Positions 32,274-41,823 of a DNA stretch of 64,000 nucleotides are shown one piece after another. Each line of letters begins with the position of its first letter. Position 1 is the stretch's first letter. Origin of the DNA: Streptomyces althioticus (GTDB taxonomy: Bacteria; Actinomycetota; Actinomycetes; Streptomycetales; Streptomycetaceae); the NCBI GenBank assembly GCA_014649355.1, contig BMSW01000001.1, forward strand, positions 124,001 through 188,000. Reading direction: 5' to 3'. The notes under the pieces were generated by a model. The model made no database searches. It was given only the letters and a program-made list of their open reading frames with translations, and was not told the origin of the DNA. A program made the position numbers and the translations under genes.

Positions 32274-33206
32274 ATGCCAGCGAGCTATGCGTATCTCGGC
32301 CCAGAGGGCACCTTCACCGAAGTCGCCCTGCGCACGCTTCCCGAGGCGGCCACGCGTGAGCTGATCCCGTACGTGTCCGTGCAGTCCGCGCTCGACGCGG
32401 TGCGCGCCGGCGAGGCCGAGGCCGCTTTCGTCCCCATCGAGAACTCGGTGGAGGGCGGAATCACCACCACTCTCGACGAGCTGGTCGCGGGCACCCCGCT
32501 GATGATCTACCGCGAGGTGCTGCTGTCGATCACCTTCGCGCTGCTGGTCCGCCCGGGCACGAAGCTGTCGGACATCAAGACGGTGACCGCGCACCCGGCG
32601 GCCCAGCCGCAGGTGCGCAACTGGCTGCGCACGCACCTGCCCGACGCGCTGTGGGAGTCGGCCGCCTCGAACGCGGACGGCGCGCGGCTGGTCCAGGAGG
32701 GCCGGTACGACGCGGCCTTCGCCGGTGAGTTCGCGGCGGCCCGGTACGGGCTGGAGCCGCTGGAGACGGGCATCCACGACGCGGAGAACGCCCAGACCCG
32801 GTTCGTGCTGGTGGGCCGGCCCGCGCGTCCTGCGGCGCCGACCGGCGCGGACAAGACCTCGGTGGTGCTGTGGCAGCGCGACGACCACCCGGGCGGGCTG
32901 CGCGACCTGCTGGGCGAGTTCGCCACCCGGGGCATCAACCTGATGCTGCTCCAGTCGCGGCCGACCGGTGCCGGCATCGGCAACTACTGCTTCTGCGTCG
33001 ACGCCGAGGGCCACATCTCGGACCGCAGGATGGCGGAGGCGTTGATGGGGCTGAAGCGGATCTGCCTCCAGGTGCGCTATCTCGGCTCGTACCCGAGGGC
33101 GGACGTGCAGCCGGGCGAGGTGCGGCCGCCGTTCCCGGGGACGTCGGACGAGGAGTTCGTGGGGGCGGCGGACTGGGTGGCGCGCTGCCAGGACGGCCGG
33201 TTCTGA
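32274..33206 (+). CDS. pheA: Prephenate dehydratase
   Basis: 310 residues. The periplasmic-binding-like catalytic domain (about 4-190) begins with YAYLGPEGTFTEVAL and contains IENSVEGG and the NAQTRFVLVG segment with the catalytic TRF. An ACT domain (about 200-285) carries LRDLLGEFATRGINLMLLQSRP for phenylalanine feedback; the usual ESRP reads QSRP. It converts prephenate to phenylpyruvate in phenylalanine synthesis. The monofunctional form, without chorismate mutase, is normal in actinobacteria. The gene starts 72 nt after DyP and is followed by a 540-nt gap with DnaA-box-like sites before serS. Confidence 0.95.
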   Translation: MPASYAYLGPEGTFTEVALRTLPEAATRELIPYVSVQSALDAVRAGEAEAAFVPIENSVEGGITTTLDELVAGTPLMIYREVLLSITFALLVRPGTKLSDIKTVTAHPAAQPQVRNWLRTHLPDALWESAASNADGARLVQEGRYDAAFAGEFAAARYGLEPLETGIHDAENAQTRFVLVGRPARPAAPTGADKTSVVLWQRDDHPGGLRDLLGEFATRGINLMLLQSRPTGAGIGNYCFCVDAEGHISDRRMAEALMGLKRICLQVRYLGSYPRADVQPGEVRPPFPGTSDEEFVGAADWVARCQDGRF

Positions 33207-33745
33207 CCGGTCCACCGCCGGTCCTACCTGCCGATTGTCTTTATCCACAGAAGTTATCCACAGGCCTGCTTCTCGATCTGGGGACAAGTCGATACCCGAG
33301 GGGTCTTCGGTCGACAAATCGCCCTACAGGCCATGATCACGTTCATTGCGCCGCGTCTCACCCTTCGTCCACTTTTTTGAAGGGATCGATCCTTTAGAGG
33401 GAGGGCTTTCCACTCGAAAGTGGCGGCAGAGCGAGTTCCTGCGTGAATGTCCGTCGCCGGCCAGGCGTTTCGGAGTGATCAATTCCGACGTCCACAGATC
33501 TTCCCCACAGCCTGTGGATAACTTTTCGCGCGATGTGGACAGCTGTGGACAGTGCGGCCCCAAGTCCCGTTTCGCACAAGGGTTTCCGGTCAACCCTGAG
33601 CCCTGGGACCGACTCTTTCAAGCGGTCGCACCCCTTTTATTGACCTTGAGGAACACAACGGATAATTCATCAGTAAAGGGACACAGATCGCGTCACCGCG
33701 ATAGTGAGTCGTGAGCCCTCACCCCACACCGGTAGCCTTGACCGC
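33207..33745. other. AT-richer intergenic region with DnaA-box-like cluster
   Basis: This is the longest gene-free gap of the window and lower in GC than its surroundings. It holds TTATCCACA at 33241 and 33254, ACGTCCACA at 33488, TTCCCCACA at 33501, and TGTGGATAA at 33513 and TGTGGACAG at 33534 and 33544 on the other strand. No open frame in it shows a ribosome site and family likeness. Confidence 0.6.
33733..33738 (+). promoter_or_regulatory. Leaderless promoter -10 of serS
   Basis: TAGCCT lies 7 nt before the GTG of serS, the spacing expected for a transcript that begins at the start codon. No Shine-Dalgarno sequence is present. Confidence 0.6.
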
Positions 33746-35023
33746 GTGATTGACCTTCGCCTGCTCCGTGAGGACCCCGACCGTGTGCGCGCTTCGCAGC
33801 GCGCCCGTGGAGAGGACGTCGCGCTCGTCGACGCCCTCCTCTCCGCCGACGAACGGCGCAGGTCGTCCGGCGTCCGCTTCGACGAGCTGCGCGCCGAGCA
33901 GAAGTCGCTCGGCAAGCTCATCGGGAAGGCGGCCGGTGACGAGAAGACCGACCTGCTGAAGCGCGCCGATCAGCTCAAGGCCGACGTCAAGGCCGCCGAC
34001 GCCGAGCGCGCCGCCGCCGACGCCGAGACCCAGGAGCTCCTGCTCAAGCTGAGCAACCTCGTCCACCCCGACGTGCCCGTCGGCGGCGAGGAGGACTTCG
34101 TCACCCTGGAGACGCACGGCACCATCCGCGACTTCGCCGCCGAGGGCTTCGAGCCCAGGGACCACCTGGAGCTCGGCCAGCGCCTCGGCGCGATCGACGT
34201 CGAGCGCGGCGCCAAGGTCTCCGGCAGCCGCTTCTACTTCCTCACCGGTGTCGGCGCGCTGCTCGAGCTGGCCCTGGTGAACGCCGCGATGGCGCAGGCC
34301 ACGGCGGCCGGCTTCACGCCGATGCTGACCCCGGCGCTGGTGCGCCCCCAGTCGATGGCCGGCACCGGCTTCCTCGGCCAGGCCGCGCAGGACGTCTACC
34401 ACCTGGACAAGGACGACCTGTACCTGGTCGGCACGTCCGAGGTGGCCCTGGCCGCCTACCACATGGACGAGATCCTGGAGGCCGACAAGCTGCCGCTGCG
34501 CTACGCGGGCTTCTCGCCCTGCTTCCGCCGCGAGGCCGGCTCGCACGGCAAGGACACCCGGGGCATCTTCCGCGTCCACCAGTTCGACAAGGTGGAGATG
34601 TTCTCCTACGTGGCGCCGGAGGACTCCCAGGAGGAGCACCGTCGGCTGCTGGAGTGGGAGAAGCAGTGGCTGACGTCGCTGGAGCTGCCGTTCCGCGTCA
34701 TCGACGTCGCCTCGGGCGATCTGGGCTCCTCGGCCGCCCGTAAGTACGACTGCGAGGCGTGGATCCCCACCCAGGGCAAGTACCGCGAGCTGACCTCGAC
34801 CTCGGACTGCACCGAGTTCCAGTCGCGCCGCCTGCAGATCCGGATGCGCGAGGACAAGAAGGCGCGCCCGCTGGCCACGCTCAACGGCACGCTGTGCGCC
34901 GTCCCGCGCACCATCGTGGCGATCCTGGAGAACCACCAGCAGCCCGACGGCTCGGTCCGTGTGCCCGAGGTGCTGCGTCCCTACCTGGGCGGCCGGGAGA
35001 TCCTGGAACCGGTCGCCAAGTGA
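33746..35023 (+). CDS. serS: Seryl-tRNA synthetase
   Basis: 425 residues starting at GTG 33746 ([12 protein letters not shown]), the standard N-terminus of the family; 14 extra upstream residues of the open frame are not. The long antiparallel coiled-coil arm that grips the tRNA-Ser variable loop spans about 25-105. The class II catalytic core has motif 2 ([21 protein letters not shown], too long to be chance; key FRREAG and [11 protein letters not shown]) and motif 3 ([17 protein letters not shown]). A leaderless start is suggested by the -10-like TAGCCT 7 nt upstream. The stop overlaps the next start by 3 nt. Two tRNA-Ser genes lie in this window. Confidence 0.97.
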   Translation: MIDLRLLREDPDRVRASQRARGEDVALVDALLSADERRRSSGVRFDELRAEQKSLGKLIGKAAGDEKTDLLKRADQLKADVKAADAERAAADAETQELLLKLSNLVHPDVPVGGEEDFVTLETHGTIRDFAAEGFEPRDHLELGQRLGAIDVERGAKVSGSRFYFLTGVGALLELALVNAAMAQATAAGFTPMLTPALVRPQSMAGTGFLGQAAQDVYHLDKDDLYLVGTSEVALAAYHMDEILEADKLPLRYAGFSPCFRREAGSHGKDTRGIFRVHQFDKVEMFSYVAPEDSQEEHRRLLEWEKQWLTSLELPFRVIDVASGDLGSSAARKYDCEAWIPTQGKYRELTSTSDCTEFQSRRLQIRMREDKKARPLATLNGTLCAVPRTIVAILENHQQPDGSVRVPEVLRPYLGGREILEPVAK

Positions 35024-35832
35024 GCGGCGCGTCGTCCTCCTTCCCGTACCTGCTGGTCGCCACCGACCTGGACGGCACGCTGCTGCGTGACGACCACTCG
35101 GTGTCCGCACGCACCCGTGAGGCGCTCGCCGCGGCCACCGCGGCGGGTGCCGCGCACATCGTCGTCACCGGCCGCGCTGTGCCCTGGACCCGACCGATAC
35201 TCGAGGACCTCGGCTACCAGGGCCTCGCGGTCTGCGGCCAGGGCGCCCAGGTGTACGACGCCGGCGCGGGACGGCTGCTGACCTCCGTGACGCTGGACCG
35301 GCAGCTCGCCGGGGTGGCGCTCGCCAAGATCGAGGCGGAGGTCGGCCCGCTGCACCTGGCGGCGAGCCGGGACGGCCTCGACGGCGAGGTGCTGGTCGGT
35401 CCGGGCTACGACGTCGTCGGCAAGCTGCCCGCGACGCCGTTCACGGACGCCTCCGACCTGTGGGCCGCCCCGCTGAACAAGCTGTACATCCAGCACCCCG
35501 AGCTGACCTCGGACGAGCTTGCCGCGGCGGCCGAGCGCACCGCGGGCGGTTTCGTCACCGTCGTCATGGCGGGCGAGGGCATCGTGGAGCTGCTGCCGCT
35601 GGGACTGTCCAAGGCGACCGGGCTGTCGCTCGCCGCCCGACGCCTCGGCGTGAAGGCGGCGGAGACGATCGCCTTCGGCGACATGCCCAACGACATCCCG
35701 ATGTTCGCCTGGTCCGGCCACGGCGTCGCCATGGCCAACGCCCACCGCGAACTGCGGGCGGTCGCCGACGAGGTGACGGCGTCCAACGAGGACGACGGCA
35801 TCGCGGTGGTACTGGAGCGCCTGCTGGGCTGA
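35020..35832 (+). CDS. HAD-superfamily Cof-type phosphatase
   Basis: 270 residues from a GTG that overlaps the serS stop (GTGA). The HAD motifs are DLDGTLL (about 13-19, nucleophile Asp), VTGR (about 47-50), the Lys in LSKATG (about 196) and [10 protein letters not shown] (about 215-224). The C2B cap domain assigns it to Cof-type sugar or nucleotide phosphatases. Substrate unknown. Translational coupling to serS is conserved in my memory of Streptomyces genomes. It is paralogous to the gene at 43928-44797, with nearly the same motif 1 and motif 4 sequences. Confidence 0.9.
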   Translation: MSGASSSFPYLLVATDLDGTLLRDDHSVSARTREALAAATAAGAAHIVVTGRAVPWTRPILEDLGYQGLAVCGQGAQVYDAGAGRLLTSVTLDRQLAGVALAKIEAEVGPLHLAASRDGLDGEVLVGPGYDVVGKLPATPFTDASDLWAAPLNKLYIQHPELTSDELAAAAERTAGGFVTVVMAGEGIVELLPLGLSKATGLSLAARRLGVKAAETIAFGDMPNDIPMFAWSGHGVAMANAHRELRAVADEVTASNEDDGIAVVLERLLG

Positions 35833-35841
35833 CGCCCGGCG

Positions 35842-35855
35842 GTTTCACGTGAAAC
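35842..35855. other. parS site 2 (between HAD gene and tRNA-Ser)
   Basis: Perfect GTTTCACGTGAAAC, 9 nt after the HAD stop and 9 nt from the tRNA 3' end. Confidence 0.9.
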
Positions 35856-35861
35856 GCGTTC

Positions 35862-35948
<87 letters not shown>

Positions 35949-36269
35949 GGGTGGGCGGCCCACGCGCGGTGTGCGCGCGCTCGAAGCGGCCGCCCCGGGC
36001 GGTCCTCGGGGGGACTCGACGGAGCAGTAGGGATTACTCCGGAGTCCGCCTCGGGCCGCCCCGACGGGAGCGGAACGTACTGCCGTGCATGGGCATTGTC
36101 CCGCTCCTCCCCGGCTCACGGTCGCCGGGAGGTTCCCGGCGATGCGGACACCTCACTGTGCCCGGCCGGACCCGCCCGACGCCACCGAATAAATCACCGC
36201 AGGACATGACGAAGGGCGGTGCCGCCACACCGGCGGCACCGCCCTCGCGCACCTCGGGGCGTGTGCCCC
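35949..36269. other. Intergenic region between tRNA-Ser and the ABC locus
   Basis: 320 nt with no gene. It contains the terminator hairpin at 36214-36244 and presumably the tRNA promoter on the complement. Nothing else was recognised. Confidence 0.5.
36214..36244 (-). terminator. Terminator of the ABC transporter locus
   Basis: GGGCGGTGCCGCC (36214-36226) pairs perfectly with 36232-36244 around a 5-nt loop, 26 nt beyond the stop of the leftward permease gene. Confidence 0.75.
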
Positions 36270-36989
36270 TCACTCCTCGCCGGCGAGCGTCAGCGTGCGC
36301 AGCTTCTGGCCGGCGTACCAGGTGGCCAACACCGTGACGGCGGCCAGCGCGACCGTCGCCGTGGTCAGGCCCACGTCCGAGGTGACCAGTTCACCGCCGG
36401 CCACCTTCTCCGCCACGGCGAGGGACCACTGCTGGACGCTCAGCGTGCGCGCGCCGGGCACCAGGGAGCCGAACAGCGCCTCCCAGATCAGCGCGTACAC
36501 CAGGCCGAAGACGACCGCGTGCCGCGAGACCGTGCCGAGCAGCAGGAACAGCGCCGCGTAGGCGATGGAGGCGACCAGGGCGGCCACCGTGTAGGCGACG
36601 GCGACCTGCTGGCCGTTGCCGTTGAGGATGAAGCCCGCGATCAGCGTCGGCACCGCGGAGAACACCATGGTGACGGCGACGGCGACGATCAGCTTGGTGT
36701 AGATGATCGTAGGCCGCTTGATCGCCTTGGACAGCAGGTACACCACGGAGCCGTCGTCGATCTCCGGGCCGATCGCGCCGGTTCCCGCGATGACGCCGAT
36801 GATCGGCACCATCGTGGCGAGCGCGAGCCCGCCGAGGACGTCGGCGGCGGTCTGGTCGTCGGCGCCCGCGAGGGCGCGGACCGCCAGCGAGATGACGATC
36901 AGCAGCAGGGGCAGCGCGCCCAGGATGAGGGCCCGGCGACGGCCGAGCAGGGCCCGGTAGGTGAGCCGGGCGACTGTGGGGTCGTACAT
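36270..36989 (-). CDS. ABC-2 type permease
   Basis: 239 residues with six hydrophobic segments (about 22-42, 55-75, 100-122, 130-152, 160-178, 205-225). The ABC-2 fold is indicated by the N-terminal amphipathic part, IAGTGAIGPEIDDGSV and KAIKRP before the third helix. It pairs with the adjacent ATPase gene (9 nt upstream on the complement). The locus holds a permease, ATPase, permease and ATPase in one leftward operon, implying two related exporters or one heteromeric complex. Substrate unknown. Confidence 0.85.
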   Translation of the reverse strand: MYDPTVARLTYRALLGRRRALILGALPLLLIVISLAVRALAGADDQTAADVLGGLALATMVPIIGVIAGTGAIGPEIDDGSVVYLLSKAIKRPTIIYTKLIVAVAVTMVFSAVPTLIAGFILNGNGQQVAVAYTVAALVASIAYAALFLLLGTVSRHAVVFGLVYALIWEALFGSLVPGARTLSVQQWSLAVAEKVAGGELVTSDVGLTTATVALAAVTVLATWYAGQKLRTLTLAGEE

Positions 36990-36998
36990 CAGGGCCTC

Positions 36999-37910
36999 CT
37001 ACGCCGCGACCAGGTACGAGAACACGGACTCGAGGGACTCGTCGGACGGCGAGACCGTGAGCAGGCGGATGCCGTGCTCCCTCGCGACCTTCGGCAGCAG
37101 CGCGGTGAACCGGCCGAAGTCGACGGCCTGGATGCGCAGGGCGCCCTCGGTGACGTCGACCTCGATGCCGGAGGTGGACGGGTCGGCGATCAGCGCGGCC
37201 GCGAGGGCGCGGTCGTCGCTGGAGCGCACCAGGTAGCGGTGCGGGCGGTCCGTCATCAGACGGCGGATCCGGCGGAAGTCGCCGCTGGCCGCGTGCCGTC
37301 CGGCGACGACGACCTCGATGTGCCAGGCGAGCTGCTCGACCTCCTCCAGGATGTGCGAGGAGAACAGCACGGTGCGGCCCTCGTCGCCCATGCGCCGCAG
37401 CAGGTCCATCAGCTGCATGCGCTGGCGCGGGTCCATGCCGTTGAACGGCTCGTCGAGCAGGAGCAGCGACGGGTCGTGGACCAGCGCGGACGCCATCTTC
37501 ACGCGCTGCCGCATGCCCTTGGAGTAGGTGGCGATCTTCCGGTCCTGCGCGTACTCCATCTCCACCGTGGCGAGTGCCTTCTGGGCCGCCTTGGCGCCCA
37601 GGCCGTGCAGCTCGGCATTGGCGAGGACGAACTCGCGTCCGGTGAGGAAGTCGTACATCGCCTCGCGCTCGGGGACGATGCCGATGTGGCGGTAGATCTT
37701 CTCGTTGCGCCACACCTGCTCGCCGTCGAGGGTGACGGTGCCGGTGGAGGGGGCGAGGAAGCCGCCCATCATGTTGATCAGGGTGGACTTGCCGGCGCCG
37801 TTGGGGCCGAGGAGGCCGGTGACGCCGGGGCCGATGGTCATCGTGACGTCGTTGACGGCGACCACGTTGCCGAACCAGCGGGAGACGTGGTCGATGCTGA
37901 GGGTTGTCAC
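36999..37910 (-). CDS. ABC transporter ATPase
   Basis: 303 residues from a GTG that overlaps the preceding permease stop by 4 nt. Walker A GPNGAGKST (about 35-43), signature YSKGMRQR (about 128), Walker B LLLLDEPFNGMD (about 150-160), switch His in FSSHILEE. The C-terminal 80 residues are a regulatory extension typical of ABC-2 exporters. It presumably energises the permeases at 36270 and 37907. Function beyond export is unknown. Confidence 0.9.
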   Translation of the reverse strand: MTTLSIDHVSRWFGNVVAVNDVTMTIGPGVTGLLGPNGAGKSTLINMMGGFLAPSTGTVTLDGEQVWRNEKIYRHIGIVPEREAMYDFLTGREFVLANAELHGLGAKAAQKALATVEMEYAQDRKIATYSKGMRQRVKMASALVHDPSLLLLDEPFNGMDPRQRMQLMDLLRRMGDEGRTVLFSSHILEEVEQLAWHIEVVVAGRHAASGDFRRIRRLMTDRPHRYLVRSSDDRALAAALIADPSTSGIEVDVTEGALRIQAVDFGRFTALLPKVAREHGIRLLTVSPSDESLESVFSYLVAA

Positions 37911-38821
37911 AGCCCCACCTTCTTGTAGCGGCGCATCAGGAGAGCGTGGGAGCCGACGATCAGGCCCAGGGTCACCAGGACGAAGAAGATGCCCTCGTTC
38001 CGGTCGGGGCCGACCCCGCCGGGGAAGGCGGAGCTCGCGCCCAGGTAGGCGGACTGCACCCCGTCGATGAGGGTGATCGGCGAGAACAGGCCGATCAGGA
38101 TGCCCGCGTCGCCGCTGCCCTGGACGTCGGCGATGGCCTGGAGGGTGGAGACGGCGCCGTAGGAGATGGTCAGGACGGCGATCACGGCGGCGATGCCGAA
38201 GCCGCGGCGCGGCGTCACCGAGGCGATGACCAGGCCGATGCCGGCGAAGAGCAGTGAGAGCAGGGCCACGGACACCAGTCCCTGTGCGAATCCCTTGGTC
38301 TGGTCGGTGAAGTCGAGCTCGGCCAGCAGCGCCCCGACGTACAGCACCAGCAGGGGCGCGGCGGTGAGGATGAACAGGGCGGAGGCCAGCGCGGCGTACT
38401 TGGCGCGGACGTAGTCGCCGGTCTCGATGGGCCGCGAGAAGTACAGCGGCACGGTCTTGAAGCGCAGGTCGCGGGAGACCGACTGGGGCGCCTGCGAGGC
38501 GACGTACAGGCTGATGACGGCCTGCATGACGATCGCGTAGCGGGTGTAGTCCAGCGGCAGTTCCTTCGCCTTGGTGGCGACGGCGACGGCCACCATGATG
38601 GCGGCCGGCACGCACATCACGACGAACAGCAGCATCGGCAGCACCTTGGACTTCGCCGAGCGGCCGAGGCCGTAGGCGCCGCGCAGGGACTGCGAGTACA
38701 GCGACATCCTGGCGTACGAGCGGCCCAGGCGGGGGCCGTCATAGGAGCGGTAGCCGATGTTGTGGATACGGGAGTCACCCGACGGGGTGGCTGGTGCCTG
38801 CACGGACTGCTCAGCCGCCAT
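37907..38821 (-). CDS. ABC-2 type permease, larger paralog
   Basis: 304 residues. A hydrophilic N-terminus (1-60, with IHNIGYRSYDGPRLGR) leads to six to seven membrane helices. It is larger than the permease at 36270 and only weakly similar. SVSRDLRFKTVPLYFSRPI between helices two and three is a typical ABC-2 feature. Its start overlaps the end of the second ATPase gene by 11 nt and its stop overlaps the first ATPase start by 4 nt. Such tight packing suggests one functional unit. Confidence 0.88.
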   Translation of the reverse strand: MAAEQSVQAPATPSGDSRIHNIGYRSYDGPRLGRSYARMSLYSQSLRGAYGLGRSAKSKVLPMLLFVVMCVPAAIMVAVAVATKAKELPLDYTRYAIVMQAVISLYVASQAPQSVSRDLRFKTVPLYFSRPIETGDYVRAKYAALASALFILTAAPLLVLYVGALLAELDFTDQTKGFAQGLVSVALLSLLFAGIGLVIASVTPRRGFGIAAVIAVLTISYGAVSTLQAIADVQGSGDAGILIGLFSPITLIDGVQSAYLGASSAFPGGVGPDRNEGIFFVLVTLGLIVGSHALLMRRYKKVGL

Positions 38822-39776
38822 GGCCGACCGCCTCCTTCCGCTGTGCGTCGTCGTCGTTCGTGAAGACCTCGGCGATCTGGTGCCGCCGCTGTTCCATGCG
38901 CACCAGGCCGAGTCCCAGGTCGGCGATCACGTCGCGGACCAGGTCGTAGGTGTCCTCGCCCTGCGCGGTGAGCAGCAGGATGTGCCCCGCGCCCGGCAGT
39001 CCGCTGCCGTCCTGGACGGTCACCCCGCGCGCGTGCAGCGCCTCGCGCACCGCGCCGGTGCCGTCGGGGTGCTCGTCGGTGTCGGTGACCTCGATCGCGA
39101 GGGTCGTGGTGGTCTGCGTGAAGTCCCGGGTGGAGGAGGAGCGCAGCAGCTTGCCGCCGTCCACGACGACGACGTGGTCGCAGGTGCGCTCCAGCTCGCC
39201 CAGCAGGTGGGAGGTGACCAGGACCGAGATGCCGAAGTCCGTGTGGATACGGCGGATGAGACCGAGCATCTCGTCGCGGCCGACCGGGTCGAGGCCGTTG
39301 GTGGGCTCGTCCAGGAAGACCAGCTGCGGGTCGTGCACCAGGGCCTGCGCCAGCTTCACCCGCTGCTTCATGCCGGTGGAGTAGCCGCCGATGGGGCGGT
39401 AGCGCTCCTCGTACAGGCCGACGTGGCGCAGGGTGTCCGCGGTGCGCTCCCGGGCGGCGGTGGCCGGCAGGCCGGACATGCGCGCCATGTGGACGACGAA
39501 CTCGGTGGCCGAGACGTCCGGTGGGAGGCAGTCGTGCTCGGGCATGTAGCCCACCCGTTCCCGGATGGCGGCGCCCTCGGTGGCGACGTCGAGTCCGAGC
39601 ACTTCGGCACGGCCCTCCGTGGCGGGGGACAGACCCAGCAGGATCTTGATCAACGTGGACTTGCCGGCCCCGTTGGCTCCGACGAGCCCGGTCACACCGG
39701 GGCCGACGTCCACGGAGAGCCGGTCAAGCGCGGTCACCCGGGGGTACCGCTTGCTCAGGCTTTCGGTCGCGATCAC
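38811..39776 (-). CDS. ABC transporter ATPase
   Basis: 321 residues from the GTG at 39776, which has AGGGA 8-9 nt upstream; a GTG 6 nt earlier is possible. Walker A GANGAGKST (about 35-43), signature YSTGMKQR (about 128), Walker B LVFLDEPTNGLD (about 150-161) and switch His in TSHLLGE are all present. It is about half identical by eye to the ATPase at 36999. First gene of the leftward ABC operon. The intergenic space to the divergent fusion gene is about 170 nt and carries the promoters for both. Confidence 0.9.
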   Translation of the reverse strand: MIATESLSKRYPRVTALDRLSVDVGPGVTGLVGANGAGKSTLIKILLGLSPATEGRAEVLGLDVATEGAAIRERVGYMPEHDCLPPDVSATEFVVHMARMSGLPATAARERTADTLRHVGLYEERYRPIGGYSTGMKQRVKLAQALVHDPQLVFLDEPTNGLDPVGRDEMLGLIRRIHTDFGISVLVTSHLLGELERTCDHVVVVDGGKLLRSSSTRDFTQTTTTLAIEVTDTDEHPDGTGAVREALHARGVTVQDGSGLPGAGHILLLTAQGEDTYDLVRDVIADLGLGLVRMEQRRHQIAEVFTNDDDAQRKEAVGHGG

Positions 39777-39911
39777 AGTCACATCCCTGAAGGTAGTGAC
39801 CCGTACCACTGCGGTCGTCAGACCGCGGGGCCGTCTTGGGGTCCGTCTGGAGTCGTACGCGCCCGTAGGGGACGCCCTGCCTGAGAGTTGTGCACGGCTC
39901 GGGGTGCACTG

Positions 39912-39940
39912 TTGACGGCTTGTCTCACAGCTGCGAGATT
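39912..39940 (+). promoter_or_regulatory. Promoter (-35 TTGACG, -10 GAGATT) for the hydrolase-SDR fusion
   Basis: TTGACG at 39912-39917 and GAGATT at 39935-39940 are 17 nt apart, the optimum for vegetative sigma factor. The -10 ends 7 nt before the GTG at 39948, so the mRNA is probably leaderless. Confidence 0.6.
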
Positions 39941-39947
39941 CGCCGCT

Positions 39948-41705
39948 GTGACGGGACTCGAGGGTGCGCGGCAGCGGTGGGTGCGGACGGGCGGGGTCGA
40001 GCTGTGCGTGGCCGAGCTCGGTGACCCGGAGCGGCCGGCGGTCGTCCTGGTGCACGGCTACCCGGACAGCAAGGAGGTGTGGTCGCGGGTCGCGCCGCGC
40101 CTCGCCGAGCGGTTCCACGTGGTGGCCTACGACGTCCGGGGTCACGGCGGGTCCACGGCGCCGCGTCCGCTGCGCGGCGGGTTCACGCTGGAGAAGCTGA
40201 CGGACGACTTCCTGGCCGTGGCGGATGCGGTCAGCCCGCACCGTCCGGTGCACCTGGTGGGGCATGACTGGGGCTCGGTGCAGGGGTGGGAGTTCGTCAC
40301 GGCGCCGCGCGCGCGGGAACGGATCCTGTCGTTCACGTCCGTCTCCGGCCCCTCGCTGGACCACTTCGGGCACTGGATCAAGAGCCGGGTGTCCCGCCCC
40401 ACCCCACGCCGGGCGGGACACCTGCTGGGCCAGGGCCTCCGGTCCTGGTATGTGTACGCGCTGCACACGCCCGTGCTGCCCGAGCTGGCCTGGCGCGGGC
40501 CGCTCGGCCGGTACTGGCCGCGGCTGCTGGAGCGCATGGAGCGGGTGCCCGGCGACGGCTACCCGACGACGTCCCTGCCGTCGGACGCGGCGCACGGCGC
40601 CTGGCTGTACCGGGACAACGTGCGGTCCAGGCTGGGCGACCCGCGTCCCGACGCCTACGCGCACGTGCCGGTGCAGCTTGTCACGCCGCTGGGGGACCGG
40701 TTCCTCTCGCCACGGCTCCACGACGGGCTGGAGGAGTGGGCGCCCCGGCTGACCCGGCGCACGCTGTCGTCGGGCCACTGGGTGCCGCGCAGCAGGCCCG
40801 ACCAGCTGGCCACATGGATCGCCGATTTCGTGACGTCCGTGGAGGACGGGCGGCCCGAGGGGCGGGCCCGGGGCCGGTACGCCGACCGGTTCGGCGGGCG
40901 GCTGGTGCTGGTGACGGGCGCGGGGAGCGGTATCGGACGGGCCACCGCGCTGGCGTTCGCCGAGGCGGGCGCGCGCGTGGTGGTGGTCGACCGGGACACC
41001 GGCGCGGCGCTCCGCACCGCCGGTGAGGCGCGGGCGCGGGGTGCGGCGGACGCCTGGGCGGAGACGGCGGACGTGGCCGACGAGCAGGCCGTGGAGAAGC
41101 TTGCCGAGCGGGTCACCGCCGCGCACGGGGTGGTGGACGTGCTGGTGAACAACGCGGGCGTCGGCCTGGGCGGCGCCTTCCTCGACACCACGACGGAGGA
41201 ATGGAAGCGGGTCCTCGACGTCAATTTGTGGGGCGTGATCCACGGCTGTCTGCACTTCGGGCGGCGGATGGCGGAACGCGGGCAGGGTGGCCACATCGTC
41301 AACGTGGCGTCCGCGGCCGCGTTCCAGCCCTCGCGGGCGCTGCCCGCCTACGGGGCGTCGAAGGCGGCTGTGCTGATGCTGAGCGAGTCCCTGCGGGCCG
41401 AGCTGGCGGAGCGCGGGGTCGGTGTGACGGCGGTGTGCCCGGGGTTCGTCAACACCGGCATCACGTCCACCGCGCGGTTCGCGGGCACGGACGCGGCGGA
41501 GGAGCGGCGCAGGCGACGGAAGGCGGCGCGGCTCTACCGGATGCGGAACTACCCGCCGGAGAAGGTCGCCGCCGCGGTGCTGCGTGCGGTGGTCCGCGAC
41601 GAGGCGGTCGTGCCGGTCACCCCGGAGGCGCGGGCCGCGTACGCGCTGGCGCGGTGGCTGCCGGGGGCGGCGCGGAGGCTCGCGCGCGTGAAGCCCCCGG
41701 TCTGA
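39948..41705 (+). CDS. Alpha/beta hydrolase fused to short-chain dehydrogenase
   Basis: 585 residues from the GTG at 39948 (leaderless promoter). Residues about 1-290 are an alpha/beta hydrolase: HGYPDS, YDVRGHGGS, and the nucleophile elbow GHDWGS, in which D107 replaces the usual Ser as in epoxide hydrolases and haloalkane dehalogenases. Residues about 315-585 form a classical SDR with the dinucleotide motif TGAGSGIGRA (about 323-332), NNAGVG (about 399) and the YGASK catalytic pair (about 468-472). One chain could open an epoxide to a diol and then oxidise an alcohol. Actinobacteria, including mycobacteria, have such SDR fusions. Substrate unknown. Confidence 0.88.
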   Translation: MTGLEGARQRWVRTGGVELCVAELGDPERPAVVLVHGYPDSKEVWSRVAPRLAERFHVVAYDVRGHGGSTAPRPLRGGFTLEKLTDDFLAVADAVSPHRPVHLVGHDWGSVQGWEFVTAPRARERILSFTSVSGPSLDHFGHWIKSRVSRPTPRRAGHLLGQGLRSWYVYALHTPVLPELAWRGPLGRYWPRLLERMERVPGDGYPTTSLPSDAAHGAWLYRDNVRSRLGDPRPDAYAHVPVQLVTPLGDRFLSPRLHDGLEEWAPRLTRRTLSSGHWVPRSRPDQLATWIADFVTSVEDGRPEGRARGRYADRFGGRLVLVTGAGSGIGRATALAFAEAGARVVVVDRDTGAALRTAGEARARGAADAWAETADVADEQAVEKLAERVTAAHGVVDVLVNNAGVGLGGAFLDTTTEEWKRVLDVNLWGVIHGCLHFGRRMAERGQGGHIVNVASAAAFQPSRALPAYGASKAAVLMLSESLRAELAERGVGVTAVCPGFVNTGITSTARFAGTDAAEERRRRRKAARLYRMRNYPPEKVAAAVLRAVVRDEAVVPVTPEARAAYALARWLPGAARRLARVKPPV

Positions 41706-41713
41706 GGGGCCGG

Positions 41714-41767
41714 TTGTCCACAGAACCCCTCGTTCCGCTGTGGATAACCTCACTTATCTGTGGATCA
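41714..41767. other. DnaA-box-like trio upstream of kptA
   Basis: TTGTCCACA (41714-41722) is a perfect consensus box. TGTGGATAA (41739-41747) and TGTGGATCA (41759-41767) face the other way and are exactly 20 nt apart. Confidence 0.55.
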
Positions 41768-41823
41768 AACCTTCGGATGTAAATCGATCGCGTGATGCGC
41801 GTCTCTCCCGGCAGTCTGAACAG

